DNA of 64,000 nucleotides from Vibrio sp. STUT-A11 (GTDB lineage Bacteria; Pseudomonadota; Gammaproteobacteria; Enterobacterales; Vibrionaceae): contig NZ_AP026763.1 in assembly GCF_026000435.1 (NCBI RefSeq), positions 2,170,001 through 2,234,000 on the forward strand. Direction: 5' to 3'. Each line of letters opens with the position of its first letter. The first letter of the stretch is position 1. Of this stretch, positions 1-9,900 are shown piece after piece. A program made the position numbers and the translations under genes. The notes below the pieces were generated by a model. It saw only the letters and a list, made by a program, of their open reading frames with translations, did no database searches and was not told the origin of the DNA.

Positions 1-740
1 TCACATAAAATCGCAGCACCTGACATACCAAATGCTTTACCAAAAGTGACAACCAGAATTTCAGGTTTTACGTTAGCACGTTCACAAGAACCGCCGCCGG
101 TATCTCCGAGAACCCCAATACCGTGCGCATCATCCACTGTCAGCCAGGCGTCATTAGCTCGGGTGAGTTTGGCGATTTCTTCGAGTGGCGAGCAATCACC
201 ATCCATACTGAAAACGCCTTCCGTCACCACTAAATGGTTACATTCGTTGTTGATAAGCGAGTGGAGATGCTTGAGATCATTATGTTTAAAGCGTTTCATT
301 TTAGCGGGAGACAACGCACCAGCTTCCATTAAAGACGCGTGATTAAGCCGGTCTTGCAATAAGACATCTGACTTTTCCAGCAAGGTAAACAGTAATGCCT
401 GATTGGCACTAAAGCCCGAGCCAAACAATATTGCACGCTCATATCCCAACCACTCAGTCAGTGCGGCTTCTAGATTACTGTGCGCAGCACTAAACCCTGT
501 CACCATGGGAGAAGCACCGCTGCCACTGCCGTAGACACTTAACCCTTGCTGCCAGGCACGAATCAACGCTTGATCATTGGCCAAACCGAGATAATCATTG
601 CTCGAGAAGTTGATATAGCGTTTACCAGCATGTTCCAGAGTGGACTGGTTACCAGCAAAAACGAGATTCATTGAACGATTCAGCCCCTGCTCTTTGCGCT
701 GAGCAAGAGCTGATTCGATACGAGACTTAAACGCTGGCAT
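1..740 (-). CDS. bioF: 8-amino-7-oxononanoate synthase BioF (partial, 3' end beyond left edge)
   Basis: This is a PLP enzyme that condenses pimeloyl-ACP (or -CoA) with L-alanine to give 8-amino-7-oxononanoate, the first dedicated ring-building step of biotin synthesis. The frame starts at the ATG whose complement is at 738-740 and stays open to the left edge, about 246 codons. Visible motifs are SNDYLGLANDQ near residue 47, YGSGSGASPMVTG near residue 70, VDDAHGIGVLG near residue 200, and TFGKAFG near residue 233, whose lysine binds PLP. The start overlaps the end of bioB by 14 bases, so the two are probably translationally coupled in one leftward operon. The C-terminal third is outside the window. 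Recognition is confident from the motifs and the neighbours. Confidence 0.95.
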   Translation of the reverse strand, partial: MPAFKSRIESALAQRKEQGLNRSMNLVFAGNQSTLEHAGKRYINFSSNDYLGLANDQALIRAWQQGLSVYGSGSGASPMVTGFSAAHSNLEAALTEWLGYERAILFGSGFSANQALLFTLLEKSDVLLQDRLNHASLMEAGALSPAKMKRFKHNDLKHLHSLINNECNHLVVTEGVFSMDGDCSPLEEIAKLTRANDAWLTVDDAHGIGVLGDTGGGSCERANVKPEILVVTFGKAFGMSGAAILC

Positions 741-1797
741 CGTAGAAAAGGTCGTCTTTAGTCGGGCGAGCAGCAACGCGTTCTACCACACGGTCAAGCA
801 GTTCGTTCTCTTCGATTTCATCCGGCTTTTGCGAAACTTCCTGACTGTTGATGCCCAACTTGTTAAACAGCATCATATCTTTGTCTTCAGAAGGGTTTGG
901 TGTTGTCAGAAGCTTACAACCGTAGAAAACAGAGTTCGCACCAGCCATAAAACACAACGCTTGCATCTGCTCATTCATGTTTTCGCGTCCCGCAGACAAG
1001 CGAACCGCAGATTGAGGCATCATGATTCGTGCGATAGCAATGAGACGAATAAAATCAAACGGCTCAACATCTTCGACTTTTTCAAGCGGTGTGCCTTTCA
1101 CTTTAACCAGCATGTTGATTGGTACACTTTCTGGATGAGTCGGCAGATTAGCAAGTTCAACTAATAAACCAGCACGGTCGTTGGCACTTTCGCCCATACC
1201 AATGATGCCGCCCGAACAGATTTTCATGCCCGCATCACGAACATGAGATAGCGTGTCCAGACGATCCTGATAAGTGCGAGTAGTGATGATATTGCCGTAA
1301 AACTCAGGTGAGGTATCTAAATTGTGGTTGTAATAATCCAGCCCCGCATCCGCGAGTTGATTCGCTTGCTCTGGCGTCAACATACCCAGCGTCATACAGG
1401 TTTCTAAACCCATACCTTTCACGCCTTTGATCATATCCGTCAAATGCGGCATATCACGCTCTTTCGGGTTTTTCCACGCCGCGCCCATACAAAAACGGGT
1501 AGAACCTGCGTTTTTCGCTTTTTGCGCCGCATCGAGGACACGCTCAACTTCCATCAAACGCTCTTTTTCAATGTCGGTGGTATATCTCGCACTTTGAGGA
1601 CAGTACTTACAGTCTTCTGGGCACGCACCCGTTTTGATTGACAGCAAGGTGCTGACTTGAACGTAATTGGTTTGTTGGTATTGACGGTGTACAAGTTGTG
1701 CTTCGAACAGAAGATCCATGAATGGTTTTTCCATTAGCTCTTGCACTTCTGCATGCGTCCAGTTATGACGTACTTCCACGTGTAATCCTTTGGTCAC
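727..1797 (-). CDS. bioB: Biotin synthase BioB
   Basis: This is a radical SAM enzyme that inserts sulfur into dethiobiotin to form biotin, the last step of the pathway. The protein has 356 residues, a usual length. It contains the cluster motif CPEDCKYCPQS (CxxxCxxC for the SAM [4Fe-4S] cluster) near residue 60, and the conserved stretches YYNHNLDTSPEFY and RLSAGRENM, the latter carrying the arginine that binds the second FeS cluster. It is first in a leftward bioB-bioF operon and is divergent from bioA. A palindrome between the two start codons is the likely shared control site. Nothing is missing or odd. Confidence 0.97.
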   Translation of the reverse strand: MTKGLHVEVRHNWTHAEVQELMEKPFMDLLFEAQLVHRQYQQTNYVQVSTLLSIKTGACPEDCKYCPQSARYTTDIEKERLMEVERVLDAAQKAKNAGSTRFCMGAAWKNPKERDMPHLTDMIKGVKGMGLETCMTLGMLTPEQANQLADAGLDYYNHNLDTSPEFYGNIITTRTYQDRLDTLSHVRDAGMKICSGGIIGMGESANDRAGLLVELANLPTHPESVPINMLVKVKGTPLEKVEDVEPFDFIRLIAIARIMMPQSAVRLSAGRENMNEQMQALCFMAGANSVFYGCKLLTTPNPSEDKDMMLFNKLGINSQEVSQKPDEIEENELLDRVVERVAARPTKDDLFYDASV

Positions 1798-1808
1798 TTT
1801 TTTTGTTG

Positions 1809-1845
1809 TGTTGACAGTCTACCGAGTCCCGTTAAACTGTCAACA
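1809..1845. promoter_or_regulatory. Palindromic operator between divergent bioB and bioA
   Basis: A perfect 10-base inverted repeat, TGTTGACAGT (1809-1818) and ACTGTCAACA (1836-1845), is separated by 17 bases. Each arm also contains a TTGACA-like -35 hexamer facing inward, so a bound protein would block both divergent promoters. In gammaproteobacteria this interval is controlled by the biotin protein ligase/repressor BirA, so BirA is the natural candidate. The arm spacing is longer than in the E. coli bio operator (TGTAAAC arms about 18 bases apart, against 23 for the equivalent TGTTGAC arms here), so the assignment is an inference. Confidence 0.6.
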
Positions 1846-1909
1846 TAAGCACAAAATCAAAAGTTTACTTCTGGTTATTTTTTGAACCACACTAATCTTG
1901 GAATTACAC

Positions 1910-3187
1910 ATGGATCTTGCCTTCGACCGCCAACATATCTGGCATCCCTACACTTCTACTCTCACTCCTCTGACCTGCTACCCAGTTGCTTCGGCAGATG
2001 GGGTCTATATTAATTTAGAAGATGGTACCCAATTAGTTGATGGTATGTCGTCTTGGTGGTCAACGATTCATGGCTATAACCACCCCCATTTAAACCAAGC
2101 GGCACATCAGCAAATTGACCAAGTTTCGCATGTGATGTTTGGGGGAATTACTCACCAACCCGCTATTAGTTTGTGTAAGAAGCTACTCTCACTAGCGCCT
2201 GACAATCTCGAACACGTTTTTCTTGCCGATTCAGGCTCTGTAGCCGTCGAGGTAAGCCTGAAAATGGCATTACAATACTGGCATGCAAAAGGCGAACGCA
2301 GACCCAAATTCCTTACCTTAAAACACGGTTACCATGGTGACACGTTTGCCGCAATGTCGGTTACAGACCCCGACAACTCGATGCACTCGCTATACAAAGG
2401 TTTTCTGCCAGAACATATCTTTGCAGACTCTCCGACATGCGGTTATTGGGATGAATGGAATCCAAACGATTTGACTGATTTCGCGCACAAGATCGAGCAG
2501 CATCATCAAGAGCTTGCCGCAGTGATCCTTGAGCCGATCGTACAAGGTGCGGGGGGGATGCGTATTTATCACCCTGAGTTCCTAAAAGGGGTCAGAGCAC
2601 TTTGTGATAAATATGAGCTTTTATTGATTGCTGATGAGATTGCGACAGGGTTTGGACGAACAGGCAGGCTTTTCGCTTGTGAGCATGCCTCGATTCAGCC
2701 TGACATCCTTTGTGTTGGTAAAGCATTAACTGGTGGCTACATGACATTATCCGCCACTCTTGCGACGAAACATGTCGCCGATACGGTTTGCGGTGGCGAA
2801 GCTGGTTGCTTTATGCATGGGCCCACTTTCATGGGTAACCCGCTTGCTTGTGCGGTAGCGACTGCAAGTTTAGAGCTTATCGAGCAAGGAGGCTGGCAGC
2901 AGCAGACTCAGCAAATAGAAGCGCTGTTTTCTGAGTTGTTACCCAAGCTGGAACAGTATGAACTGGTGAAAAACACCCGTTGCCTAGGTGCGATAGGCGT
3001 AGTAGAGACTCACCGTCCGGTTAACATGGAAACCATCCAAGCGCTATTTGTTGAGCAAGGGGTATGGATTCGTCCATTTGGCAAGCTCATTTATATGATG
3101 CCACCATTTATCAGCGAACCCGAACACATTGGTAAGTTGGTCAACGCGATTGAGGCAGCCTTGCAACGTGAAGACTGTTTTACGTAA
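1910..3187 (+). CDS. bioA: Adenosylmethionine-8-amino-7-oxononanoate aminotransferase BioA
   Basis: This class III PLP aminotransferase uses SAM as amino donor to make 7,8-diaminopelargonic acid in biotin synthesis. The ATG at 1910 was chosen (425 residues, MDLAFDRQHIWHPYTS) because it is the usual family start. A TTG four codons upstream is in frame but has no better ribosome site. Family features are WHPYTS near residue 9, DGMSSWWSTIHGYNHP near residue 45, IADEIATGFGRTG near residue 242 and the PLP lysine in VGKALTGG near residue 270. It is transcribed away from bioBF across the shared operator and ends before a strong bidirectional terminator. Confidence 0.97.
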   Translation: MDLAFDRQHIWHPYTSTLTPLTCYPVASADGVYINLEDGTQLVDGMSSWWSTIHGYNHPHLNQAAHQQIDQVSHVMFGGITHQPAISLCKKLLSLAPDNLEHVFLADSGSVAVEVSLKMALQYWHAKGERRPKFLTLKHGYHGDTFAAMSVTDPDNSMHSLYKGFLPEHIFADSPTCGYWDEWNPNDLTDFAHKIEQHHQELAAVILEPIVQGAGGMRIYHPEFLKGVRALCDKYELLLIADEIATGFGRTGRLFACEHASIQPDILCVGKALTGGYMTLSATLATKHVADTVCGGEAGCFMHGPTFMGNPLACAVATASLELIEQGGWQQQTQQIEALFSELLPKLEQYELVKNTRCLGAIGVVETHRPVNMETIQALFVEQGVWIRPFGKLIYMMPPFISEPEHIGKLVNAIEAALQREDCFT

Positions 3188-3392
3188 TCTCAACCTAAGT
3201 AAGAAAGTGACCATACTTAATGCTAAAGAACCAGTAAACAGGCATCGAACACAAACACGCATCAACCCATCCATGGGGCTTCGATTTGCCATCCATGGCA
3301 AATAGAGTTTGTTTATCGAACCCTGTTCCCTGACCAGTTAATTTTCCAGATTGGTATAGCACCAACACAGCCGTTTTTGATCGTTAAATATT

Positions 3393-3422
3393 AAAAAACC
3401 CAGCTCGAAAGCTGGGTTTTTG
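3393..3422. terminator. Bidirectional rho-independent terminator, bioA / serS
   Basis: The stem is CCCAGCT (3399-3405), loop CGAA, AGCTGGG (3410-3416), flanked by an A run on the left and a T run on the right, so it can end both bioA (+) and serS (-). The two genes converge here. Confidence 0.9.
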
Positions 3423-3455
3423 TGTTCTAGTGGCTAATACGATATTGGGTATATA

Positions 3456-4763
3456 TTAACCGATGTGCGTTGCACCGCCCATGTACTTTTGAAGTGCTGT
3501 TGGGATAGCAATGCGACCATCGGCTTCCTGGTTGTTCTCAAGAATAGCAACCATAGTACGACCAACTGCCAGACCAGAACCGTTTAGCGTGTGCACAAGC
3601 TCAGGTTTCTTCTCGCCTTTACGACGGAAACGCGCTTGCATACGACGAGCCTGGAAATCCCACATGTTAGAACATGAAGAGATTTCACGGTAAGTTTCTT
3701 GAGCAGGAACCCACACTTCCAAATCGTAAGTCTTACGTGCGCCGAAGCCCATGTCACCAGTACATAGAACCACTTTACGGTAAGGAAGTTCCAGAATTTG
3801 CAGCACTTTCTCAGCGTGACCAGTCAGCTCTTCAAGTGCATCCATTGAGTCTTCTGGCTTGGTGATTTGTACTAGTTCAACTTTGTCAAACTGGTGCATA
3901 CGAATCAGACCACGAGTATCACGACCGTAAGAACCTGCTTCTGAACGGAAACACGGTGTGTGAGCTGTCATCTTAAGTGGCAAATCAGCTTCGTCAGAAA
4001 TCGTGTCACGTACCATGTTGGTTACTGGTACTTCAGCGGTTGGGATAAGCGATAGTCTACGCGGCTCTTCGTCGTTCACTTTCTCTTCAAGTGGCTCTGT
4101 GTGGAAAAGGTCTTTACCAAATTTAGGTAGCTGACCCGTACCAAATAGGCTGTCAGAATTCACTAGGTACGGTACGTACATTTCTGTGTAGCCGTGTTCT
4201 TCGGTATGAAGATCTAGCATAAACTGAGCGATTGCACGGTGTAGGCGCGCGAATTGACCTTTCATTACGATAAAGCGTGCACCGGTAATTTTAGTCGCGC
4301 TCGCGAAATCTAGGCCATCGCCCATTTCACCTAGGTCAACGTGATCTTTCAGTTCGAAATCGTAGGTTTTTGGCTCGCCCCAACGAGAGATCTCTACGTT
4401 GTCGTCTTCATCTTTGCCGTCTGGCACATCGTCAGCTGGCAGGTTTGGAACAGATAGAGTGATCTCTTCAAGTTGAGCCATTACGGCGTCAAGTTCCACT
4501 TTTTTCGCATCAAGATCGCTACCTAGTGTACCGATTTGTTTCTTGATCTCTTCTGCGCCTTCTTTGTCGCCAGCTGCCATTTTTTGGCCGATTTGCTTGG
4601 AGATGGAGTTACGCGTGGATTGTAAATTTTCAACTTCTACTTGAATGGACTTGCGTTGTTCTTCAAGGTTACGGATAGTCTCGACGTCTAGCTTAAAGCC
4701 ACGACGTGCCAGTTTAGCAGCTGTTTCATCCAGCTCAGTTCGAAGTAATTTAGAATCCAGCAT
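3456..4763 (-). CDS. serS: Seryl-tRNA synthetase
   Basis: This class II synthetase charges tRNA-Ser with serine in the cytoplasm and also supplies seryl-tRNA-Sec where selenocysteine is used. The protein is 435 residues long, the normal size. The N-terminal 110 residues form the charged antiparallel coiled-coil arm that holds the long variable arm of tRNA-Ser. Class II motif 2 is visible as CFRSEAGSYGRDTRG near residue 270, and motif 3 lies near the C-terminus (RIAIPTALQKYMGG). It sits 93 bases downstream of rarA on the same strand, the order common in vibrios and enterics, and it ends at the terminator shared with bioA. Confidence 0.98.
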   Translation of the reverse strand: MLDSKLLRTELDETAAKLARRGFKLDVETIRNLEEQRKSIQVEVENLQSTRNSISKQIGQKMAAGDKEGAEEIKKQIGTLGSDLDAKKVELDAVMAQLEEITLSVPNLPADDVPDGKDEDDNVEISRWGEPKTYDFELKDHVDLGEMGDGLDFASATKITGARFIVMKGQFARLHRAIAQFMLDLHTEEHGYTEMYVPYLVNSDSLFGTGQLPKFGKDLFHTEPLEEKVNDEEPRRLSLIPTAEVPVTNMVRDTISDEADLPLKMTAHTPCFRSEAGSYGRDTRGLIRMHQFDKVELVQITKPEDSMDALEELTGHAEKVLQILELPYRKVVLCTGDMGFGARKTYDLEVWVPAQETYREISSCSNMWDFQARRMQARFRRKGEKKPELVHTLNGSGLAVGRTMVAILENNQEADGRIAIPTALQKYMGGATHIG

Positions 4764-4856
4764 TGTTAATCCTATGCTTTTGTAGTTGTGAAATCGCGCA
4801 CCAGCATCTTGCGAATACGCTATAAAAATTTACCAAATAAATGTATCCAAAAACGC

Positions 4857-6206
4857 CTACTTTTCATAGCGCTTTTGTGGGCTATTTGCGTCTAAAGTAG
4901 CCAAGTAATCTAACTTTTCGCCTATTTTGGTCTCTAGACCACGATTTGTCGGCTGATAGTACTTACGATCGCCCATTTCTGGCGGCAGATATTGCTCGCC
5001 GGCTGCATACGCACCCGGCTCATCATGAGCGTAACGATATTCGGCGCCGTAGCCCATGTCTTTCATCAAGCTCGTTGGCGCATTTCTCAAATGGTGCGGC
5101 ACTTCATATTCAGGTAAGTTATGCGCATCAGTGAGCGCTTGTTTCCACGCCACATAAACGGCATTACTCTTAGGCGCACACGCAAGGTATACGATCGCCT
5201 GAGCAATCGCACGTTCTCCTTCTGCGGGGCCAACACGCGTAAAACAGTCCCATGCAGAGAGCGCCACTTGCATGGCACGAGGGTCAGCGTTGCCAACATC
5301 CTCAGACGCAATCGCGAGTAAGCGGCGTGCAATATACAAAGGATCACATCCCGCAGAGATCATTCTCGCCGCCCAATACAGCGCTGCATCTGGGTTCGAG
5401 CCACGAATTGATTTATGTACTGCAGAGATTAAGTCGTACCAAATGTCGCCCTTGTTATCGAAGCGAGAGACTTTTTCCCCTGCGACTTCGGCAAGTAGCT
5501 TAAGAGTAATCTCTTTCTCACCATGTGCATTGTCTTCGGCCATATCGTAGAGCAATTCAAGGTAGTTCAGCGACATGCGAGCGTCACCATTCACCAGCTC
5601 TGACAAGCGATCCAGAACGTTATCAGCAAAGTGTGCGGGGGTGCCTCCCAAACCACGCTCTTTATCGTTAATCGCTTGATTAAGAGCCTGTGCAATCTCG
5701 TCTTTATTCAGTGACGTCAGTTTGTATACTCGCGCCCGAGACAACAATGCATTATTCAGTTCGAAAGACGGGTTTTCTGTGGTTGCGCCGATAAAGGTAA
5801 CCGTACCATCTTCAATATGCGGAAGGAAAGCGTCTTGCTGAGACTTGTTAAAGCGATGCACCTCATCCACGAACAATATCGTGCGGCGACCCGCTATTTT
5901 ATTTTCTCGTGCTTTATCAATCGCAGCACGGATTTCTTTCACACCAGAAGTCACCGCCGAAACACGCTCAACCTCTGCATTGGCGTAATTAGCTGCAACT
6001 TCTGCTAACGTCGTTTTCCCTGTGCCAGGCGGTCCCCACAAAATCATAGAGTGGATGTTGCCCGCTTCCAGAGCACGGCGTAAAGGCTTTCCCGGACCTA
6101 AAATATGCTGCTGTCCAATATACTGCTCGACCGTTTGCGGCCTCATACGCGCAGCAAGGGGACGAAAATCTTCGTCCCCCGAGAAATCTAGTGTGTAATT
6201 CGTCAC
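4857..6206 (-). CDS. rarA: Replication-associated recombination protein A (RarA/MgsA)
   Basis: This is an AAA+ clamp-loader-like ATPase that acts at stalled replication forks. The family (RarA, Mgs1/WRNIP1) forms tetramers, binds SSB and unwinds duplex ends. The protein is 449 residues. Walker A is GPPGTGKTTLA near residue 59, Walker B is ILFVDEVHRF near residue 110, and sensor 1 lies in IGATTENPSFELN. The C-terminal MgsA tetramerisation region follows (SAVHKSIRGSNPDAALYW). The start is only 6 bases from the lolA stop, so lolA and rarA share a transcript. The ftsK-lolA-rarA-serS order is a conserved gammaproteobacterial block. Confidence 0.96.
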   Translation of the reverse strand: MTNYTLDFSGDEDFRPLAARMRPQTVEQYIGQQHILGPGKPLRRALEAGNIHSMILWGPPGTGKTTLAEVAANYANAEVERVSAVTSGVKEIRAAIDKARENKIAGRRTILFVDEVHRFNKSQQDAFLPHIEDGTVTFIGATTENPSFELNNALLSRARVYKLTSLNKDEIAQALNQAINDKERGLGGTPAHFADNVLDRLSELVNGDARMSLNYLELLYDMAEDNAHGEKEITLKLLAEVAGEKVSRFDNKGDIWYDLISAVHKSIRGSNPDAALYWAARMISAGCDPLYIARRLLAIASEDVGNADPRAMQVALSAWDCFTRVGPAEGERAIAQAIVYLACAPKSNAVYVAWKQALTDAHNLPEYEVPHHLRNAPTSLMKDMGYGAEYRYAHDEPGAYAAGEQYLPPEMGDRKYYQPTNRGLETKIGEKLDYLATLDANSPQKRYEK

Positions 6207-6212
6207 TACCCG

Positions 6213-6839
6213 TTAATTCCTTTGGTCATCCACTTCCACTCCTTTTGGAATCGTGAATGTGAATCGGTTGGCTTTTGGTTTTCCTAACTTCACGTTACTG
6301 AATTTGAACAGGCCTCTTTGACCATCTTGTTCAATCACATTGAAGCCTTTTACGATACCTTTTGCATCAATATTAATCTGGAAACGACCTTGAGTTGAAT
6401 CGACGGCTGTCGGGATCAGTGTGAACTCGTTCCCTTTTTGAGATACTTTGTAATTGTCCCAGTCACTTGCGCGATTACGAGTCAAAAGCACAAATGGTGT
6501 TTGTTCTGCCGCTTGTTCTTGCCAGTAGATGCTCACTTGCTCGATGAACGGGCTGTAGTACCAAAGTGTTTTACCATCAGACACCAGTAAGTTTTCATCT
6601 GGGAATGTCGTGCTCCAACGGAACAAGCTCGGACGGGCAATTTCAACCGTCCCTTCCCCTTCCATCACCGTTTCCCCTTCTGGGCTGATGACTTGCTGAG
6701 AAAAGTCCGCACTGAAACCTTCGTTAATGGCTAAACGCTTGCTTAACTCTGTTTTTGGCGATGCGGCATGCGCAGTTGAGAATAAAGAGAAGCTTAAAAC
6801 AAGCGCGGAGATGAATTTCGCTGAAAATCGTTTTTTCAT
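6213..6839 (-). CDS. lolA: Outer-membrane lipoprotein carrier protein LolA
   Basis: This periplasmic chaperone takes lipoproteins from the LolCDE transporter and passes them to LolB in the outer membrane. The protein has 208 residues, with a Sec signal peptide of about 25 residues ending at STAHA-A. The mature part has the half-barrel pattern of the family, including FSADFSQQV, RPSLFRWST and LWYYSPFIEQVS, with the conserved arginine in the RPSLFRW segment. It lies between ftsK and rarA on one strand, and a long hairpin sits in the 76-base gap after ftsK. Confidence 0.97.
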   Translation of the reverse strand: MKKRFSAKFISALVLSFSLFSTAHAASPKTELSKRLAINEGFSADFSQQVISPEGETVMEGEGTVEIARPSLFRWSTTFPDENLLVSDGKTLWYYSPFIEQVSIYWQEQAAEQTPFVLLTRNRASDWDNYKVSQKGNEFTLIPTAVDSTQGRFQINIDAKGIVKGFNVIEQDGQRGLFKFSNVKLGKPKANRFTFTIPKGVEVDDQRN

Positions 6840-6873
6840 TCAAATACCTATCACTGGGGTCGAAAGACCGAAT

Positions 6874-6906
6874 ATTACTCACCTCATTTGGACTGAGGTG
6901 AGTAAT
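6874..6906. other. Strong hairpin between ftsK and lolA
   Basis: A perfect 13-base-pair inverted repeat is ATTACTCACCTCA (6874-6886) and TGAGGTGAGTAAT (6894-6906) with a 7-base loop. It begins just after the ftsK coding end at 6916. Neither side carries a good T run, so it is not a standard terminator. It may protect the ftsK mRNA end, attenuate, or separate ftsK and lolA expression. A small GGTC-GAAA-GACC hairpin lies next to it at 6858-6869. Confidence 0.55.
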
Positions 6907-6915
6907 ACAAGTTCA

Positions 6916-9900
6916 TTAATCTTTTGGTGGCGCAGGCGCGAGAACTTCTCGGTTGCCATTGTGACCAGGGGCACTGACGATACCCTGTGCTTCCAGTTGT
7001 TCAACAATGCGAGCCGCTCGGTTATAACCAATTTTAAAGCGGCGCTGCACACCGGAAACTGAACCACGGCGTGACTGAACGACGTGTTCAACCACTTGGT
7101 CGAACAACGGATCGACATCTTCATCGGCTTCCATCTGCTCACCTGGGAGCAAACTTTCCGGACTCTGATCGCCACTAATAATCTCGTCGATATAGTTTGG
7201 TTTACCACGCGCTTTCCAGTTGTTCACGACCGCATGCACATCTTCATCAGAGGCAAACGCGCCGTGTACACGGGTGGTATGACTAGAGCCTGGCGGCAAG
7301 TAAAGCATATCACCCATACCCAGTAGCGATTCTGCACCACCCTGGTCTAGGATCGTACGCGAGTCGGTCTTGGTTGAAACCGTAAACGCAACACGGGTTG
7401 GGATGTTGGCTTTAATCAGACCGGTAATCACGTCTACTGACGGACGTTGTGTTGCCAGAATCAAGTGAATACCGGCCGCACGCGCTTTCTGCGCCAAACG
7501 TGCGATCAGTTCTTCAACTTTCTTACCGACAACCATCATCAGGTCAGCAAATTCATCCACAACAACAACGATGTATGGCAGTTTCTCAAGCAGCGGCGGC
7601 TCGGTATCCATGCTATCGCCTTCTTGCCAGAATGGGTCGTGAATTGGGTGACCCGCTTCAGCGGCCATCTTCAGCTTCTCGTTGAAGCCTTTCACATTAC
7701 GAACACCAAGTGCGGACATCAGTTTATAACGACGTTCCATCTCGCCAACACACCAACGTAGGGCGTTAGAGGCGTCTTTCATGTCTGTTACCACTTCAGA
7801 GAGCAGATGTGGAATGCCCTCGTAAATGGAAAGCTCCAACATTTTCGGGTCGATCATGATAAAGCGCAGATCTTCCGGAGACGCTTTGTACAGCATACTC
7901 AGGATCATGACGTTTACGCCCACCGACTTACCAGAGCCAGTGGTACCTGCCACCAGCACATGAGGCATTTTAGCAATATCGGCAATAACCGCTTCACCTG
8001 CAATGTCCTGACCGAGCACGACCGTTGTCGGAGATTTAGCCTGCTCAAATTGAGGGCTGTTGATAACGTCGGAAAGGTATACGGTCTGACGACTCATGTT
8101 GGGCAGTTCCAAGCCAACATAAGGTTTACCCGGAATCACTTCAACAACACGTACTGCCATTGCAGACAGCGCACGCGCCAAGTCCATTGAAAGGCCGGAA
8201 ATACGACTAACTTTTACACCCGGTGCCAAATCCAGCTCAAATCGAGTGATAACAGGGCCAGGATAAATACCCACGACGTCAGCTTTAATTTTGTAGTCTG
8301 CCAGCTTGCTTTCAACCAACCGAGCGACCTGCTCTAGCGCGTCACGATCAATAAAGTTTTCGCGTTTTTCCGGGTGATACAAAAGCTCCAGTGTTGGTAA
8401 TGGCTCTTCAGGCACAGGCAGGTTTTCTTCTTGTTTCATCAAGAATGGGTTCTGCGTTGCCGCAACTTTTGCCTGGGCTCCGGCTACCATGTTCTGGAAC
8501 GCCGCCACGTCTTGATCACCTTCCGAAACCTCTTCAACTTCGGCCACTGGAGCTGGCTCAAATGTGGCACTCGTTGTTGGTTGAGGCTGAGAGCTTACAA
8601 CGTGTTGGTTTGATTGCGTTATCGACGGTTCTGGTTGAGGATCGTCAACTGAATACACTGGAGCCTCAGGCTGAGCAGCAACATACTGATCTTCGTCATC
8701 AACAACATCAAAGTTGGAAATCGTTGGTTCAATATGCTCGCCGGGCTCTGTCTGCTCAGAAATGTTATCCAAAGAGGCGGGATCTATCACTGGCTCTTCA
8801 AATGGTACTGAATCAACGTGAGCCTGCTGTGCTTGTTCCGCTGCGAACTGAGCGTACTCAGCGTAGTCCGGTTCACTTGGGAATGATGTAGAATCAGTCT
8901 CTTCAGGTTCAACTGGACGTTGTGGCTCTGAATAATTCTGTTGTGTCGATGTTAGCGTTTGTTCAGGTTGCTCTTCCAACGCCCAATCGTCTGCTTGCTG
9001 AGCGGCCGCTTCCAACTCTTCAATCGTAACATTCAACTGTTTAGTGCGTTCCACCGATGGGTCAACGTGACTCATACTGAATGCCTCTGCTTGAGGTTCT
9101 GGTTTGGAATACGCTGCTGGCTTTTCTACTGCAACCGAAACAGGTTTTACCGAATCCGCCAACGGTTTTGACACGCGCGGTTCTGGCTGAGTTTGCGGCA
9201 TATAAATAGGATATTCATGCAGCGCTTCTTTAGGCTCTTCGACATCATATGCGGTCAAGTGAGGAAGTGGTTCTTCTTCCTGTTCAATCTCAGCGCGTCT
9301 TGTGGTGACTTTATCTTCGATAAACTCATCAAGCTGAGGTTCTAAGATCTCCTGCTCCGAGCCTCTCAACTTATTCGCAATACCGTTGACTATGCCTAGT
9401 GTTCGCTCACCTAGCCACTCGACAATGTTCAACCAGGAAATTCCGGTAAATAGAGTAAAGCCCGCACCCCATAAGAACAGCAGAACTAACGTGGTTCCCA
9501 AAATGTTAAGCGTAGGGAGTGCGAGACTAGAGAGAACGTCACCGACGATGCCTCCAGATGAGAAGTACCAGATATCGTCAAAGTTAATATCAGCCAAGCC
9601 ACAACTGGTCATAATCAGGACAACGAGACCAAGTAACCTCGTCCCCCAGAGCATAAGATCGATGGGTTCATCTTCGCCGCGCTTACGACAAAGCACCCAT
9701 GCCGCCACCGCCAACAAAAAAGGCAGAGGGTAAGCCAATGAGCCAAAAGTAAAAAATAGAGTATCGGCTAGCCAGGCACCAAATAAGCCACCGGCATTGT
9801 CGATCTCTCCTCCCCAAGCAGTTTGGGACCAGGAAGGATCAGCGGGGCTAAAGGTAAATAACGCTACAGCAAGTAGCGCTGAGCTAAGAACGCCTACAAT

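Noticed and set aside
46..342. 98-codon plus-strand frame at the left edge
   Set aside because: It is antisense to bioF, which reads through to the window edge with all expected motifs.
3267..3298. CCATCCATGG occurs twice, 22 bases apart, after bioA
   Set aside because: Short and close to a chance palindrome; no promoter or gene uses it that I can see.
3044..3301. 85-codon minus-strand frame across the bioA end
   Set aside because: No ribosome site or motif; mostly antisense to bioA.
8391..8891. 166-codon plus-strand frame opposite ftsK
   Set aside because: It mirrors the Pro/Gln/Glu-rich FtsK linker; composition and lack of start signals point to a shadow frame.
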